A DNA stretch of 9,538 bases from an uncultured Clostridia bacterium (GTDB taxonomy: Bacteria; Bacillota_A; Clostridia; Christensenellales; Aristaeellaceae). The position numbers were made by a program, and so were the translations under genes. The notes under the pieces are model-generated. The model ran no database searches. It was given only the letters and a program-made list of their open reading frames with translations, and was not told where the DNA came from. The stretch lies in contig CAMJTZ010000065.1 of assembly GCA_946408865.1 (NCBI GenBank), forward strand, positions 1-9,538, given 5' to 3'. Below, piece after piece: positions 1 to 5,647 of this stretch (position 1 is its first letter; each line of letters opens with the position of its first letter).

Positions 1-2
1 AA

Positions 3-36
3 AAGCGCTTTACCGTGTCTGGACAAAGCGCTTACT
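3..36. repeat. Tandem AAGCGCTT palindromes (possible LacI-type operators)
   Basis: The 9-base arms AAGCGCTTT (3-11) and AAAGCGCTT (25-33) are perfect inverted copies, and each core AAGCGCTT is itself palindromic. Their centres are 23 bases apart, about two helical turns on the same DNA face. The second copy (25-36) fits the right-hand ten or more positions of the CcpA/LacI-family operator consensus but lacks its leading TG. It could be a double operator for a gene left of the window, or a hairpin. No target gene is visible, so the role is unproven. Confidence 0.35.
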
Positions 37-115
37 CTTTATCTGTAATCCTGTATCTGATGTGTATTATCAATAACTATTGATTTTCCGTTTCATTGGA
101 GGCAGAGATTCGAAT

Positions 116-151
116 CATCAAGTTCACTTTGATTACTTTCCGAACTTGATG
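116..151 (-). terminator. Hairpin at the 3' end of the TetR gene
   Basis: CATCAAGTTC (116-125) and GAACTTGATG (142-151) form a perfect 10-base inverted repeat with a 16-base loop that contains the TetR stop codon (133-135). There is no T-run after the stem on the minus strand, so this is not a classical intrinsic terminator. It may act as a weak terminator or protect the 3' end of the tetR transcript. Confidence 0.35.
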
Positions 152-714
152 TTCAGATCTTCGTTTAGCGTCCTGGCTACGCCTTTTTTGATGATACCGT
201 CACCGATCTTATAAGTGAACTCATCTGGAATGATCTCGCTGGACAACTCATACAGCATTGTTTCTACCAGCCCGGCAAGGACACAGTTTGCCACATCATT
301 TTTTACGTCATTACCGGTTTTGTAATCCAACCCAATATCTTCCGCAAAATGCTCCTTGATATATTCCCGATAATTTACGGCAAACTCTCCGCCGCGCTGT
401 TCCAGAACCAGCGGAACGAGATATTTTCGGTTCTCCCGAAACATCTTTCGCATTTCGATCATGATCTGCCGGAAGTCGCCCCTGTCCCGGTTTCCGCTCT
501 CAACAGTGGAAACCAGCAGATTCATCATGCGCGTCTTGATCTCTGCCAGAACATCATCGACCCAATCATAGTAAAAATAGAAGGTTGACTTGTGAATACC
601 GGCTTTTTCGATGATTTTCTTTACCGTGATCCGTTCATTATTCATCATTAAATTCCAGTACGCATTTTCAATTTTGGCTTTTGTGCGTTCTCTGGCTTCC
701 TTATACTGATTCAT
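133..714 (-). CDS. TetR/AcrR-family transcriptional regulator
   Basis: This 193-residue protein has the TetR layout. An N-terminal helix-turn-helix DNA-binding domain covers roughly residues 10-56, with the recognition region around ITVKKIIEKAGIHKSTFYFY (about 29-48). A helical C-terminal ligand/dimer domain follows. The length is typical of the family. The start at 714 is supported by an AGGAG ribosome binding site (minus strand, plus coordinates 723-727) eight bases upstream. The gene is divergent from the peptide/radical SAM operon across a 131-base gap, the usual arrangement for a local TetR repressor, so I infer that it controls that operon and itself. The ligand cannot be read from sequence. 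Base composition matches the operon, more AT-rich than genes right of 3430. I am confident of the family and much less sure of the target. Confidence 0.9.
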   Translation of the reverse strand: MNQYKEARERTKAKIENAYWNLMMNNERITVKKIIEKAGIHKSTFYFYYDWVDDVLAEIKTRMMNLLVSTVESGNRDRGDFRQIMIEMRKMFRENRKYLVPLVLEQRGGEFAVNYREYIKEHFAEDIGLDYKTGNDVKNDVANCVLAGLVETMLYELSSEIIPDEFTYKIGDGIIKKGVARTLNEDLNIKFGK

Positions 715-845
715 GAAAGAGACTCCTCATCTATAATTACCCTGATCATAACACAAAATCCGACACTTAGTCTATATTTGACCAGTGCTTTCTTCCTGCC
801 GGCTCTGTAAAATATCCATGGAATCTATGAAAGGAGGAAAATACC
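715..845. promoter_or_regulatory. Divergent promoter/operator region with candidate TetR operator
   Basis: For tetR (minus strand) there is a -10-like TATGAT (plus 745-750) and, 18 bases upstream, a -35-like TAGACT (plus 769-774). An imperfect palindrome overlaps this -35: AAAT (756-759), GAC (762-764), a 5-base centre, GTC (770-772) and ATTT (776-779). Its arms are of unequal length by one base, and it is a reasonable TetR operator candidate. For the rightward operon, TTGACC (778-783) is a good -35, but no proper -10 lies 16-19 bases after it; TAAAAT (808-813) is 24 bases away. The rightward promoter is therefore unresolved. Confidence 0.4.
831..837 (+). promoter_or_regulatory. Ribosome binding site of the repeat peptide
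   Basis: AAGGAGG lies eight bases before the ATG at 846. It is a near-perfect anti-16S match and the strongest argument that this tiny reading frame is translated. The other ATGs nearby (818 and 827) are out of frame and lie before or within the site. Confidence 0.85.
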
Positions 846-1004
846 ATGTTTGACGAAAAAGTAGCAAGCTCAGCTTGCGGAACAGCTGATCCCAAACCAA
901 CCCCTGCCTGCGGAACAAAAGATCCTGAGCCCGCGCCTGCCTGCGGAGCGAAAGATCCGGAACCCGCACCCGCTTGCGGAGCAAAAGACCCGGAAGCAAA
1001 GTAA
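846..1004 (+). CDS. Putative RiPP precursor with four CX3D repeats (ranthipeptide-like)
   Basis: This 52-residue peptide starts at an ATG with a strong ribosome binding site. After a ten-residue N-terminus (MFDEKVASSA) come four repeats. Cys sits at 11, 22, 33 and 44 and Asp at 15, 26, 37 and 48, giving an exact 11-residue period. The motifs are CGTAD, CGTKD, CGAKD and CGAKD, joined by Pro-rich spacers such as PEPAPA. CX3D is the motif in which the PapB radical SAM enzyme links Cys sulfur to the Asp beta-carbon in freyrasin (known). A radical SAM/SPASM gene begins 63 bases downstream, so I infer this is its substrate. Up to four thioether macrocycles are possible. The very short leader, the lack of a double-glycine site and the absence of any Cys outside the repeats are notable. 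It might instead be a Cys-rich metal-binding peptide, but the neighbouring maturase argues for a modified peptide. Confidence 0.82.
   Translation: MFDEKVASSACGTADPKPTPACGTKDPEPAPACGAKDPEPAPACGAKDPEAK
876..1001 (+). repeat. Four 33-base coding repeats in the precursor gene
   Basis: The units start at each Cys codon, at 876, 909, 942 and 975, with the last cut to nine codons. Every unit opens with TGCGGA, while third positions elsewhere vary between units (for example CCT/CCG/CCC for Pro). The amino-acid pattern is held more strictly than the DNA, which suggests selection on the peptide rather than a recent duplication. Confidence 0.85.
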
Positions 1005-1010
1005 AAAAGC

Positions 1011-1048
1011 AAGGCGTCAATTCCGGGTGAATTGGCGCCTTCGTTTTT
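1011..1048 (+). terminator. Intercistronic hairpin plus T-run between precursor and maturase
   Basis: The arms AAGGCGTCAATTC (1011-1023) and GAATTGGCGCCTT (1029-1041) form a 13-base stem with one G-T wobble and a 5-base loop. T5 at 1044-1048 follows two bases later. It lies seven bases after the precursor stop and before the maturase start. A leaky terminator here would give much more peptide than enzyme, a common stoichiometry device in peptide-maturase operons (inference). Confidence 0.75.
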
Positions 1049-1067
1049 ATAACGAGGCGTATTTTGT

Positions 1068-2108
1068 ATGAAGAGTTATTTTGCAATTCAATGGCACATC
1101 ACTGACTATTGCGACCAGCGGTGTAAGCATTGTTATATTTTCTCTGAAGGGCATCCCGCACTGATTACGATGCCCTTCGATGATATGGTTTATGTCACGA
1201 ATCAGATCATCGACTTCTGTGACAGAATCAACAGAATCCCGTATATCTACCTTACCGGCGGTGATCCGATTCTTCACCCGGACTTCTGGAGATTGCTTGA
1301 ATACTTTCATGAGAAGGAACTGCGTTTCTGCATTATGGGAAACCCTTTTCACCTGACCCTGGATGTCTGTAAAAAGATGCATGACCTTGGCTGTGTCAAA
1401 TACCAGGTGTCCCTTGACGGTTTGGAAAAAACGCACGATATGTTCCGTAAACCGGGCAGTTTCAAGGCTACGCTTGACGCAATTAAGATCATAAAAGAAT
1501 CGGGAATGTGGGCAGCGGTTATGTCCACTGTTTCAAAAACGAATCACAAAGAGATTCCTGCCCTGATCGATCTGGTTGACGAACTCGGTGTTGATGTCTA
1601 TGCTGTTGGACGTTATTGTCCTACAAGCGTTGAAAAGGCATATGATCCGGATATCCACATGACCCCGCAGCAGTACAAAGCCTATATGGATGCGTGCTTC
1701 GAACGTTATTCTGCCCACAAGGACTCTAAAACGACTTATCACCTGAAGGATCATCTGTGGACTTTATACAAATACGAAAAAGGGCTGTTTAACCCGGATG
1801 AGCATCTCCCTGCCGACACAATTCCGGATGGCTGCAATTGTGGCCGGAACCACTTGACAATCTTGCCCACAGGAGCTGTCTATGCCTGCCGAAGAATGGA
1901 ATCGGAAGTGGGATCGGTGATGAATACGAGTCTGTATGACCTGTGGACTTCAACGAAGTTTGATGAATACAGGCAGTATGATAAATACGTAAAATGCAGC
2001 AAGTGCAAGCTGAAAGCATACTGTCGCGGCTGTCCGTCCGTCACCTACGGATATACACATAATATGTACGATGCAGATCCGCAGTGCTGGATGGAGGTTG
2101 AAGAATGA
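1068..2108 (+). CDS. Radical SAM/SPASM peptide maturase
   Basis: This 346-residue enzyme has the radical SAM cluster motif CX3CX2C at Cys15, Cys19 and Cys22, and a GGDP SAM-contact motif at 64-67. A C-terminal SPASM region is clear: Cys258-X10-Gly-X4-Cys274, then CX2CX5CX2C at 310, 313, 319 and 322, and a last Cys340. SPASM enzymes carry extra 4Fe-4S clusters and often modify ribosomal peptides, including Cys thioether formation (family knowledge). The CX3CX2C motif sits only 15 residues in, so there is no N-terminal RRE (PqqD-like) domain. That fits the minimal leader of the peptide upstream. The start has a GAGG site at 1054-1057, ten bases away. The 3' end overlaps the next gene by ATGA. 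Predicted job: install Cys-to-Asp (or other sactionine-like) thioether links in the CX3D peptide. The family is certain; the substrate is inferred. Confidence 0.93.
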   Translation: MKSYFAIQWHITDYCDQRCKHCYIFSEGHPALITMPFDDMVYVTNQIIDFCDRINRIPYIYLTGGDPILHPDFWRLLEYFHEKELRFCIMGNPFHLTLDVCKKMHDLGCVKYQVSLDGLEKTHDMFRKPGSFKATLDAIKIIKESGMWAAVMSTVSKTNHKEIPALIDLVDELGVDVYAVGRYCPTSVEKAYDPDIHMTPQQYKAYMDACFERYSAHKDSKTTYHLKDHLWTLYKYEKGLFNPDEHLPADTIPDGCNCGRNHLTILPTGAVYACRRMESEVGSVMNTSLYDLWTSTKFDEYRQYDKYVKCSKCKLKAYCRGCPSVTYGYTHNMYDADPQCWMEVEE

Positions 2109-3055
2109 AGGCCGTAGTCTTGAGAGATATTACCAACAGTGATGATATTGTCCTTGAAGAAATTGAAATGCCGAAAGCCAGAAAAGGGTGGGTGCTTGCA
2201 AAGATATTGGCCTTTGGCATGAACCACTCGGAGCTGGTGCTTCGCGTAAACGAAATACGCGCGGATTATATCAGCAAGCCTGTTGTACCGGGGATTGAAT
2301 GCGTGGGAATTGTCGAAGAGTCCCTTGACGAAGGTTTTGAAAAAGGTGATCTGGTCTGTTCGCTTATGGGCGGACTCGGAAGGAATTTTAATGGTTCCTA
2401 TGAAGAATATGCTGTCTTACCTGTGCAGAAACTGTTTCATATTTGCTCAAATCTTGACGCAGCGCATCTGGCGGCCATTCCGGAAACTTTCTTTACTGCA
2501 TGGGGGTCTTTGTTTGAATGCCTGAACCTGCAGCCGTCTGATACGCTTCTTGTCAGAGGTGCCACCTCTGCGCTGGGCTATGCCGCAATGCAGATCGCAA
2601 CGGCTCTCGGATGTAAAGTGTACGGAACAACGCACAAAAAAGAAAAAATGCATCTGATTACTGACCTGGGCTGTAATGCTGTTTTTGATCCTGAAAACAA
2701 GCTGCCGGATGGTTTTTACGCAAATAAGATATTGGAACTGATTGGCCCAAAGACCATCAGGAATTCACTCAGTCATCTTTTCCATGGAGGAATTGTTTGC
2801 AATACCGGAATTTTAGGCGGGGAATACTATCTGAATGGATTCGATCCGATAAAAGAAATCCCAAACGGTTGTTATCTCACCGGTTTCTTCTCAAACTTTC
2901 CTGCGCAGGAAACGATAGACAGGATTTTTGCTTTTATCGATCAGCACAACATTTTACCCTTTATTGGGGCCTCCTTTAGGTTCTCAGATATTAAGCAGGC
3001 CATCAAAGCCCAGGAAAAAGGTGTGGATGGAAAAATCGTCGTAGTAATGGATTGA
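2105..3055 (+). CDS. Zinc-independent MDR-family NAD(P)H oxidoreductase (quinone reductase-like)
   Basis: This 316-residue protein of the medium-chain dehydrogenase/reductase superfamily has an N-terminal GroES-like domain (about 1-120) and a Rossmann domain (about 121-270). The nucleotide loop is VRGATSALGYAA (150-161). The zinc-ligand Cys/His set of true alcohol dehydrogenases is missing: where the GxCHSD-type motif would be, it reads FGMNHSEL. It therefore resembles quinone oxidoreductase or enoyl reductase types. Its start codon overlaps the maturase stop (ATGA, 2105-2108), so the two are translationally coupled. Two roles fit. One is a tailoring reductase acting on the peptide; zinc-type MDR enzymes of the LanJ(A) group reduce dehydroalanine in lantibiotics. 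The other is an enzyme that uses a peptide-derived cofactor. The substrate is unknown. A generic detoxification reductase under TetR control is also possible. Confidence 0.88.
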   Translation: MKAVVLRDITNSDDIVLEEIEMPKARKGWVLAKILAFGMNHSELVLRVNEIRADYISKPVVPGIECVGIVEESLDEGFEKGDLVCSLMGGLGRNFNGSYEEYAVLPVQKLFHICSNLDAAHLAAIPETFFTAWGSLFECLNLQPSDTLLVRGATSALGYAAMQIATALGCKVYGTTHKKEKMHLITDLGCNAVFDPENKLPDGFYANKILELIGPKTIRNSLSHLFHGGIVCNTGILGGEYYLNGFDPIKEIPNGCYLTGFFSNFPAQETIDRIFAFIDQHNILPFIGASFRFSDIKQAIKAQEKGVDGKIVVVMD

Positions 3056-3283
3056 TAAACACTACCACGAGAAGAATAAGAAATCTGCAACGAAGACATG
3101 AAACAATTCACCGTTTGCCAGAATGTCTTAGCAAACAATAGGCGGATACTGTTCCCTGAAGTGAAAAAAAGTGAGGTTTTGGGAACAGCGGACGGAAACG
3201 GAGATTGTGACGAATATACCGGAAATGGCGGAGGAATACCGGCAGGAGATGGCGAAATAATAAAGGCGGTCAGATTATGAAAA

Positions 3284-3346
3284 GGGCCCGAAAAAAGGGC
3301 CCGGAAAAAAGTTTGAAAAAAGTTCCTGTTTCACTGCCACAGGAAC
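3284..3346 (-). terminator. Two leftward-facing terminator-like hairpins
   Basis: GGGCCC at 3284-3289 and 3297-3302 can pair across an A-rich loop. GTTCCTGT (3322-3329) pairs perfectly with ACAGGAAC (3339-3346). Read on the minus strand, each stem is followed by T-rich sequence: T6 after the second hairpin and T4 after the first. Both would stop transcription moving left, for example read-through from the minus-strand LPxTG gene, before it enters the peptide operon. Confidence 0.45.
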
Positions 3347-3366
3347 ATCCTGATGCGTATATACAG
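3333..3366 (+). promoter_or_regulatory. Conserved upstream element of LysM gene 1
   Basis: ACTGCC (3333-3338), then 19 bases, then TATATACAG (3358-3366). The same two motifs at the same spacing precede the second LysM gene on the other strand (8672-8705). The wider match is CGTATATACAG, then A or G, then TGTC. The element ends 62 bases before this start codon and 66 before the other. TATATA could be the -10 of a shared promoter, or the block a regulator site. The -35 part is not a standard sigma-A hexamer. Confidence 0.55.
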
Positions 3367-3428
3367 GTGTCAGGTGAATAACACAGGACAGTGAAAAAGA
3401 TAAAAACATTTGAGAGGAGATCAAAACA

Positions 3429-3680
3429 ATGGAAATGAACGAAGTCAATGTCAATGAACTGGAGAATGCAGTAGGCGGCCGCGGCGGATACAGAAAGCCC
3501 CCGGCAACAATTGAGGGACTTGAGATCTACCGGATCAAGGCCGGAGACAATCTGATCAAGATCGCGAAGAAATACCACACCACCTGGATGCACCTGCAGG
3601 ACCTGAACGCGGACGTCATTCCGGACAAGAATGATATCACGACGGGCTACTACATCTACGTACCGGGCGGAAACGGCTAA
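3429..3680 (+). CDS. Double-glycine-leader LysM microprotein (copy 1)
   Basis: The protein has 83 residues. The first 17 end in Gly-Gly after an acidic, Asn/Glu-rich stretch (NVNELENAVGG), which matches the leader type cleaved by C39-peptidase ABC exporters in class II bacteriocins and related peptides. After RGGYRKPP comes one LysM domain (about residues 33-79): YRIKAGDNLIKIAKKY, a central NADVI, and the ending GYYIYVP. LysM binds the GlcNAc backbone of peptidoglycan or chitin (family knowledge). There is no hydrophobic signal peptide and no catalytic domain. An AGGAG site (3415-3419) sits nine bases before the ATG. Predicted mature form: about 66 residues, exported and wall-binding. No exporter is in the window, so export is inferred. 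The alternative is a cytosolic LysM protein whose GG is coincidental; the second copy with the same leader argues against that. Confidence 0.85.
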   Translation: MEMNEVNVNELENAVGGRGGYRKPPATIEGLEIYRIKAGDNLIKIAKKYHTTWMHLQDLNADVIPDKNDITTGYYIYVPGGNG

Positions 3681-3727
3681 GACAGAGCACAGACTTCTTC
3701 AAGGAATCCTTCTATCCTCTTCCCCCA

Positions 3728-3766
3728 GCCCCCGGCGGACCGTGCAATCCGCCGGGGGCAATTTTA
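3728..3766 (+). terminator. Strong intrinsic terminator of LysM gene 1
   Basis: GCCCCCGGCGGA (3728-3739) and TCCGCCGGGGGC (3748-3759) form a perfect 12-base GC-rich stem with an 8-base loop. AATTTTAT and further T-rich sequence follow. It lies 48 bases after the LysM stop and just before the end of the convergent LPxTG gene. There is no T-run on the minus strand, so it mainly ends rightward transcription. Confidence 0.88.
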
Positions 3767-3771
3767 TGTCC

Positions 3772-4088
3772 TTATTTCTTTTTTTGCGTGGATTTTCTGC
3801 CCCTGATGCTAACAGCCAGACCAAGCAGTCCCGTCAGGATCAGCCCGGCCCACAGGAGAGGCGTCGCGCTGTCGCCGGTTGGCGGCAGGGGACGGGGCGT
3901 GGGCGATGGCGTGGGTGTTGGCGTGGGTGTTGGCGTGGGTGTCGGCTTCATGACTTCCGATACAACGATTTTTTCACCGGAGCAGAGCTTTTCAATCAGC
4001 TTGTCAAAATCCAGCGTAACCCGCACGTAATCTCCCGGACTGCCGCCGCAAGGATCAGCAGCAGACAGCGTTTCAGGGTTTGCTTCAT
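3772..4088 (-). pseudogene. Frameshifted LPxTG-anchored surface protein
   Basis: The 3' part encodes a Thr-Pro repeat stalk, the sorting motif LPPTGD, a hydrophobic span (LLWAGLILTGLLGLAVSI) and a basic tail (RGRKSTQKKK). This is a complete sortase signal for covalent wall anchoring. An uninterrupted frame runs up to an ATG at 4185, but that start has no ribosome binding site and its N-terminus has no signal peptide. In the next frame, an ATG at 4088 follows a GAGGTGAG site (4094-4101) and begins MKQTLKRCLLLILAAAV, a good signal peptide. That frame stops soon after. A single missing base between about 4050 and 4030 would join the two into a normal secreted wall protein of about 105 residues. 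The region between (VRVTLDFDKLIEKL) matches no domain I know. Either the gene is broken or the assembly has an indel; a programmed shift is less likely. Confidence 0.72.
3908..3943 (-). repeat. Three 12-base repeats encoding the Thr-Pro stalk
   Basis: On the plus strand GGCGTGGGTGTT occurs at 3908-3919 and 3920-3931, and with one change at 3932-3943. On the minus strand each encodes two Thr-Pro pairs. Such Pro/Thr stalks span the peptidoglycan in wall proteins, and the short tandem unit is prone to copy-number change by slippage. Confidence 0.8.
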
Positions 4089-4360
4089 AAATGCTCACCT
4101 CGGAATTGTTTTTCCGGAATTCGCGGGAATGCATCTGACTGTGCGGGCAGGGTGTTTTGCTGTGCGGGGGATCTGGTGACTTCATTCGGTTGAGTATTTT
4201 ATCACAATGCGTAACAAAACCAAAGCAATTTACCGGAGAATGATGTTTTTCTTTATTTTTTTAAAAATATAGGATATACTGACAGCGTTCAAAGCAAAAA
4301 GAATTTCTTTCCTGTGATACCGGACGGGACAGAAAAAAATAAAAGGAGGTTCCCCGCAAA
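4089..4360. promoter_or_regulatory. AT-rich divergent intergenic region
   Basis: This separates the LPxTG gene (minus) from the BIG_2 gene (plus). Leftward, TAAAAT with TTGGTT 16 bases upstream (around 4199-4226) is a possible promoter. Rightward, TATACT (4275-4280) is a possible -10 within GGATATACT, with only a poor -35 in the T-rich tract before it. AGGAGGT at 4344-4350 is the ribosome binding site of the BIG_2 gene, ten bases before its ATG. Confidence 0.35.
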
Positions 4361-5560
4361 ATGAGAAAAATACTGATTTTCCTGATGGCACTGGCGATGC
4401 TGTGCGTGTGCACGGCGGCGTATGCGGAGCAGACCGCGGCGGTAACCCTGGACGTATCGCAGGCTTATCAGGCAGGCGACGCGTTTGTGGAGCAGTTCGG
4501 CGTTCCGGCGCCTGAAGGACAGGAGAAGCTTCCGGTCATCCTGCTCAGGCACAAGAAGCATATGAAGATGCAGATCAGAACGCTGCCGGAGACGGTCAAG
4601 AGCGCGAAGATCACCGCATATTCCGAGGACAGCAAGATCGTCAGCGTGATCGGCACAACCCTGACCGGCGAGAAAACTGGCCAGACCGTGGTACACCTGA
4701 TCCGGGAAAAAGAACCGGCCGCGGAGCAGCTGGTCCGGGTGATCGTTTTCCAGCCTGTCCGGAAAATCACCATCAAAGCCCCGGTCAAGCATGTGGAGCC
4801 CGGGATGACGATTTCCCTGTCAGCGAAAGTGGTTCCGGAGAAAGCGAACGTGCAGACGGTTACCTGGCTCTCTTCCGATGAAAGCATCGCGACGGTGGAC
4901 GCGAACGGCACCGTCACCGGCGTCAAACGGGGCGCGGTACGGATTACGGCCCTCGCGGACGACGGAAGCGGTATCCGTGACAGCGTCCGGATCCAGGTAA
5001 CCCGGGCCATGGGCGTCGGGGACCTGATCGAGGAAGAGCCCGACCCGATGCCGGAAAACGACGCGGATACGAAGTATACGGCACGGCTGTCGGAGTTTGA
5101 TCCGACGGACAACACCGTGCTTGTGGACATTACGGAACGGATCATGATCCCCCGTGAGATTGCCGAAAGCCTGAAGGTCGGGAGCACGATCCAGATCGGC
5201 ACGGACAAGGTGACGGTGGAAACGCTGCACATGGAAAAGGACACGATCTGCATCAACGACGTCTACTACCTGGACGCTACGGAAGGATCCGAAATGGCTG
5301 TCAGCGACATGAGCATGCCGCTGTATGAAGTGGCGGAAAGCTGGACCATGGAGATTCCGGACACCCTGGTGTTCGTGGACGGGATTAACGCGGAGAACGG
5401 CCAGCCGCTGGACAAGCCGGTGGAACACACCGCCGCGGAACTCAAAGCCATGCTGCAGCAGATCGACGGAGTCGACTTCAGCACGGACAACGTGTATGTC
5501 ATGTTTAATGAGGAAGGCGGTCTGATCCGCGTGGAACGGTTCTACACGCCGTATCAGTAA
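4361..5560 (+). CDS. Secreted protein with BIG_2 (bacterial Ig-like) domain
   Basis: The protein has 399 residues. The signal peptide is clear: MRKIL, a hydrophobic core, and AYA-E as a likely cleavage point after residue 22. Residues about 134-214 form a BIG_2 domain (ITIKAPVKHVEPGMTISLSA, then TWLSSDESIATVDANGTVTG, then GAVRITA). The stretch about 75-130 (SEDSKIVSVIGTTLTGEKTGQ) looks like a second, weaker Ig-like fold. The C-terminal 180 residues are unfamiliar and have no motif I can name. There is no LPxTG, membrane anchor, SLH or LysM domain, so it is probably released or held non-covalently. An AGGAGGT site lies ten bases before the ATG. It is monocistronic, with a terminator 48 bases after the stop. 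BIG_2 domains usually serve adhesion or spacing in extracellular proteins; the exact role is unknown. Confidence 0.85.
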   Translation: MRKILIFLMALAMLCVCTAAYAEQTAAVTLDVSQAYQAGDAFVEQFGVPAPEGQEKLPVILLRHKKHMKMQIRTLPETVKSAKITAYSEDSKIVSVIGTTLTGEKTGQTVVHLIREKEPAAEQLVRVIVFQPVRKITIKAPVKHVEPGMTISLSAKVVPEKANVQTVTWLSSDESIATVDANGTVTGVKRGAVRITALADDGSGIRDSVRIQVTRAMGVGDLIEEEPDPMPENDADTKYTARLSEFDPTDNTVLVDITERIMIPREIAESLKVGSTIQIGTDKVTVETLHMEKDTICINDVYYLDATEGSEMAVSDMSMPLYEVAESWTMEIPDTLVFVDGINAENGQPLDKPVEHTAAELKAMLQQIDGVDFSTDNVYVMFNEEGGLIRVERFYTPYQ

Positions 5561-5608
5561 GCCGCAGACAGCAGACAGAAGGAAAGAACAAAATACAAGA
5601 CACAGGAA

Positions 5609-5647
5609 AGGCCGGGGACGCAGGATACACCCCCGGCCTGGTTTTAT
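5609..5647. terminator. Terminator between convergent BIG_2 and M4 genes
   Basis: AGGCCGGGG (5609-5617) and CCCCGGCCT (5631-5639) form a perfect 9-base stem. On the plus strand GGTTTTATTATT follows directly. On the minus strand the stem is followed by TTCCTGTGTCTTGTATTTTG, which is U-rich but interrupted. It is strong for the plus gene and plausible for the M4 gene. Confidence 0.82.

Larger units (their letters stand above)
3056..3428. other. 373-base gap with possible gene remnant, hairpins and LysM1 leader
   Basis: No intact gene is recognised. An open frame at 3098-3280 would encode 60 residues, but it has no clear ribosome binding site and an unlikely Gly/Asp-rich composition. In another frame, 3171-3260 reads about 29 codons ending in MAEEYRQEMAK and two TAA stops; its Glu/Arg-rich style and GC-leaning codons resemble the right-hand genes. 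It could be the 3' tail of a host gene broken when the left cassette arrived (speculative). Two hairpins follow, and the last 100 bases form the 5' region of the LysM gene. I see no intrinsic terminator in the + direction after the oxidoreductase. Confidence 0.45.

Noticed and set aside
107..116. GATTCGAATC palindrome resembling a tRNA T-loop (possible att site)
   Set aside because: The flanking bases do not form a T-arm or acceptor stem, and I see no second copy or integrase in the window.
846..1004. Reading the repeat units as a CRISPR-like or minisatellite array
   Set aside because: The units are contiguous in-frame coding repeats with a ribosome binding site and a stop, and third-base changes preserve the amino acids.
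767..1086. Two minus-strand frames with repeated segments opposite the small peptide
   Set aside because: Their repeats only mirror the 33-base units of the plus-strand peptide gene, and they have no ribosome binding sites.
3098..3280. 60-codon plus-strand frame after the oxidoreductase
   Set aside because: No ribosome binding site, odd composition, and an overlapping frame looks more protein-like; not supported as a gene.
4468..5428. Minus-strand frames of 262 and 202 codons
   Set aside because: They are antisense to the BIG_2 gene, Ser/Thr- or Arg/His-rich, with no recognisable domain or translation signal.
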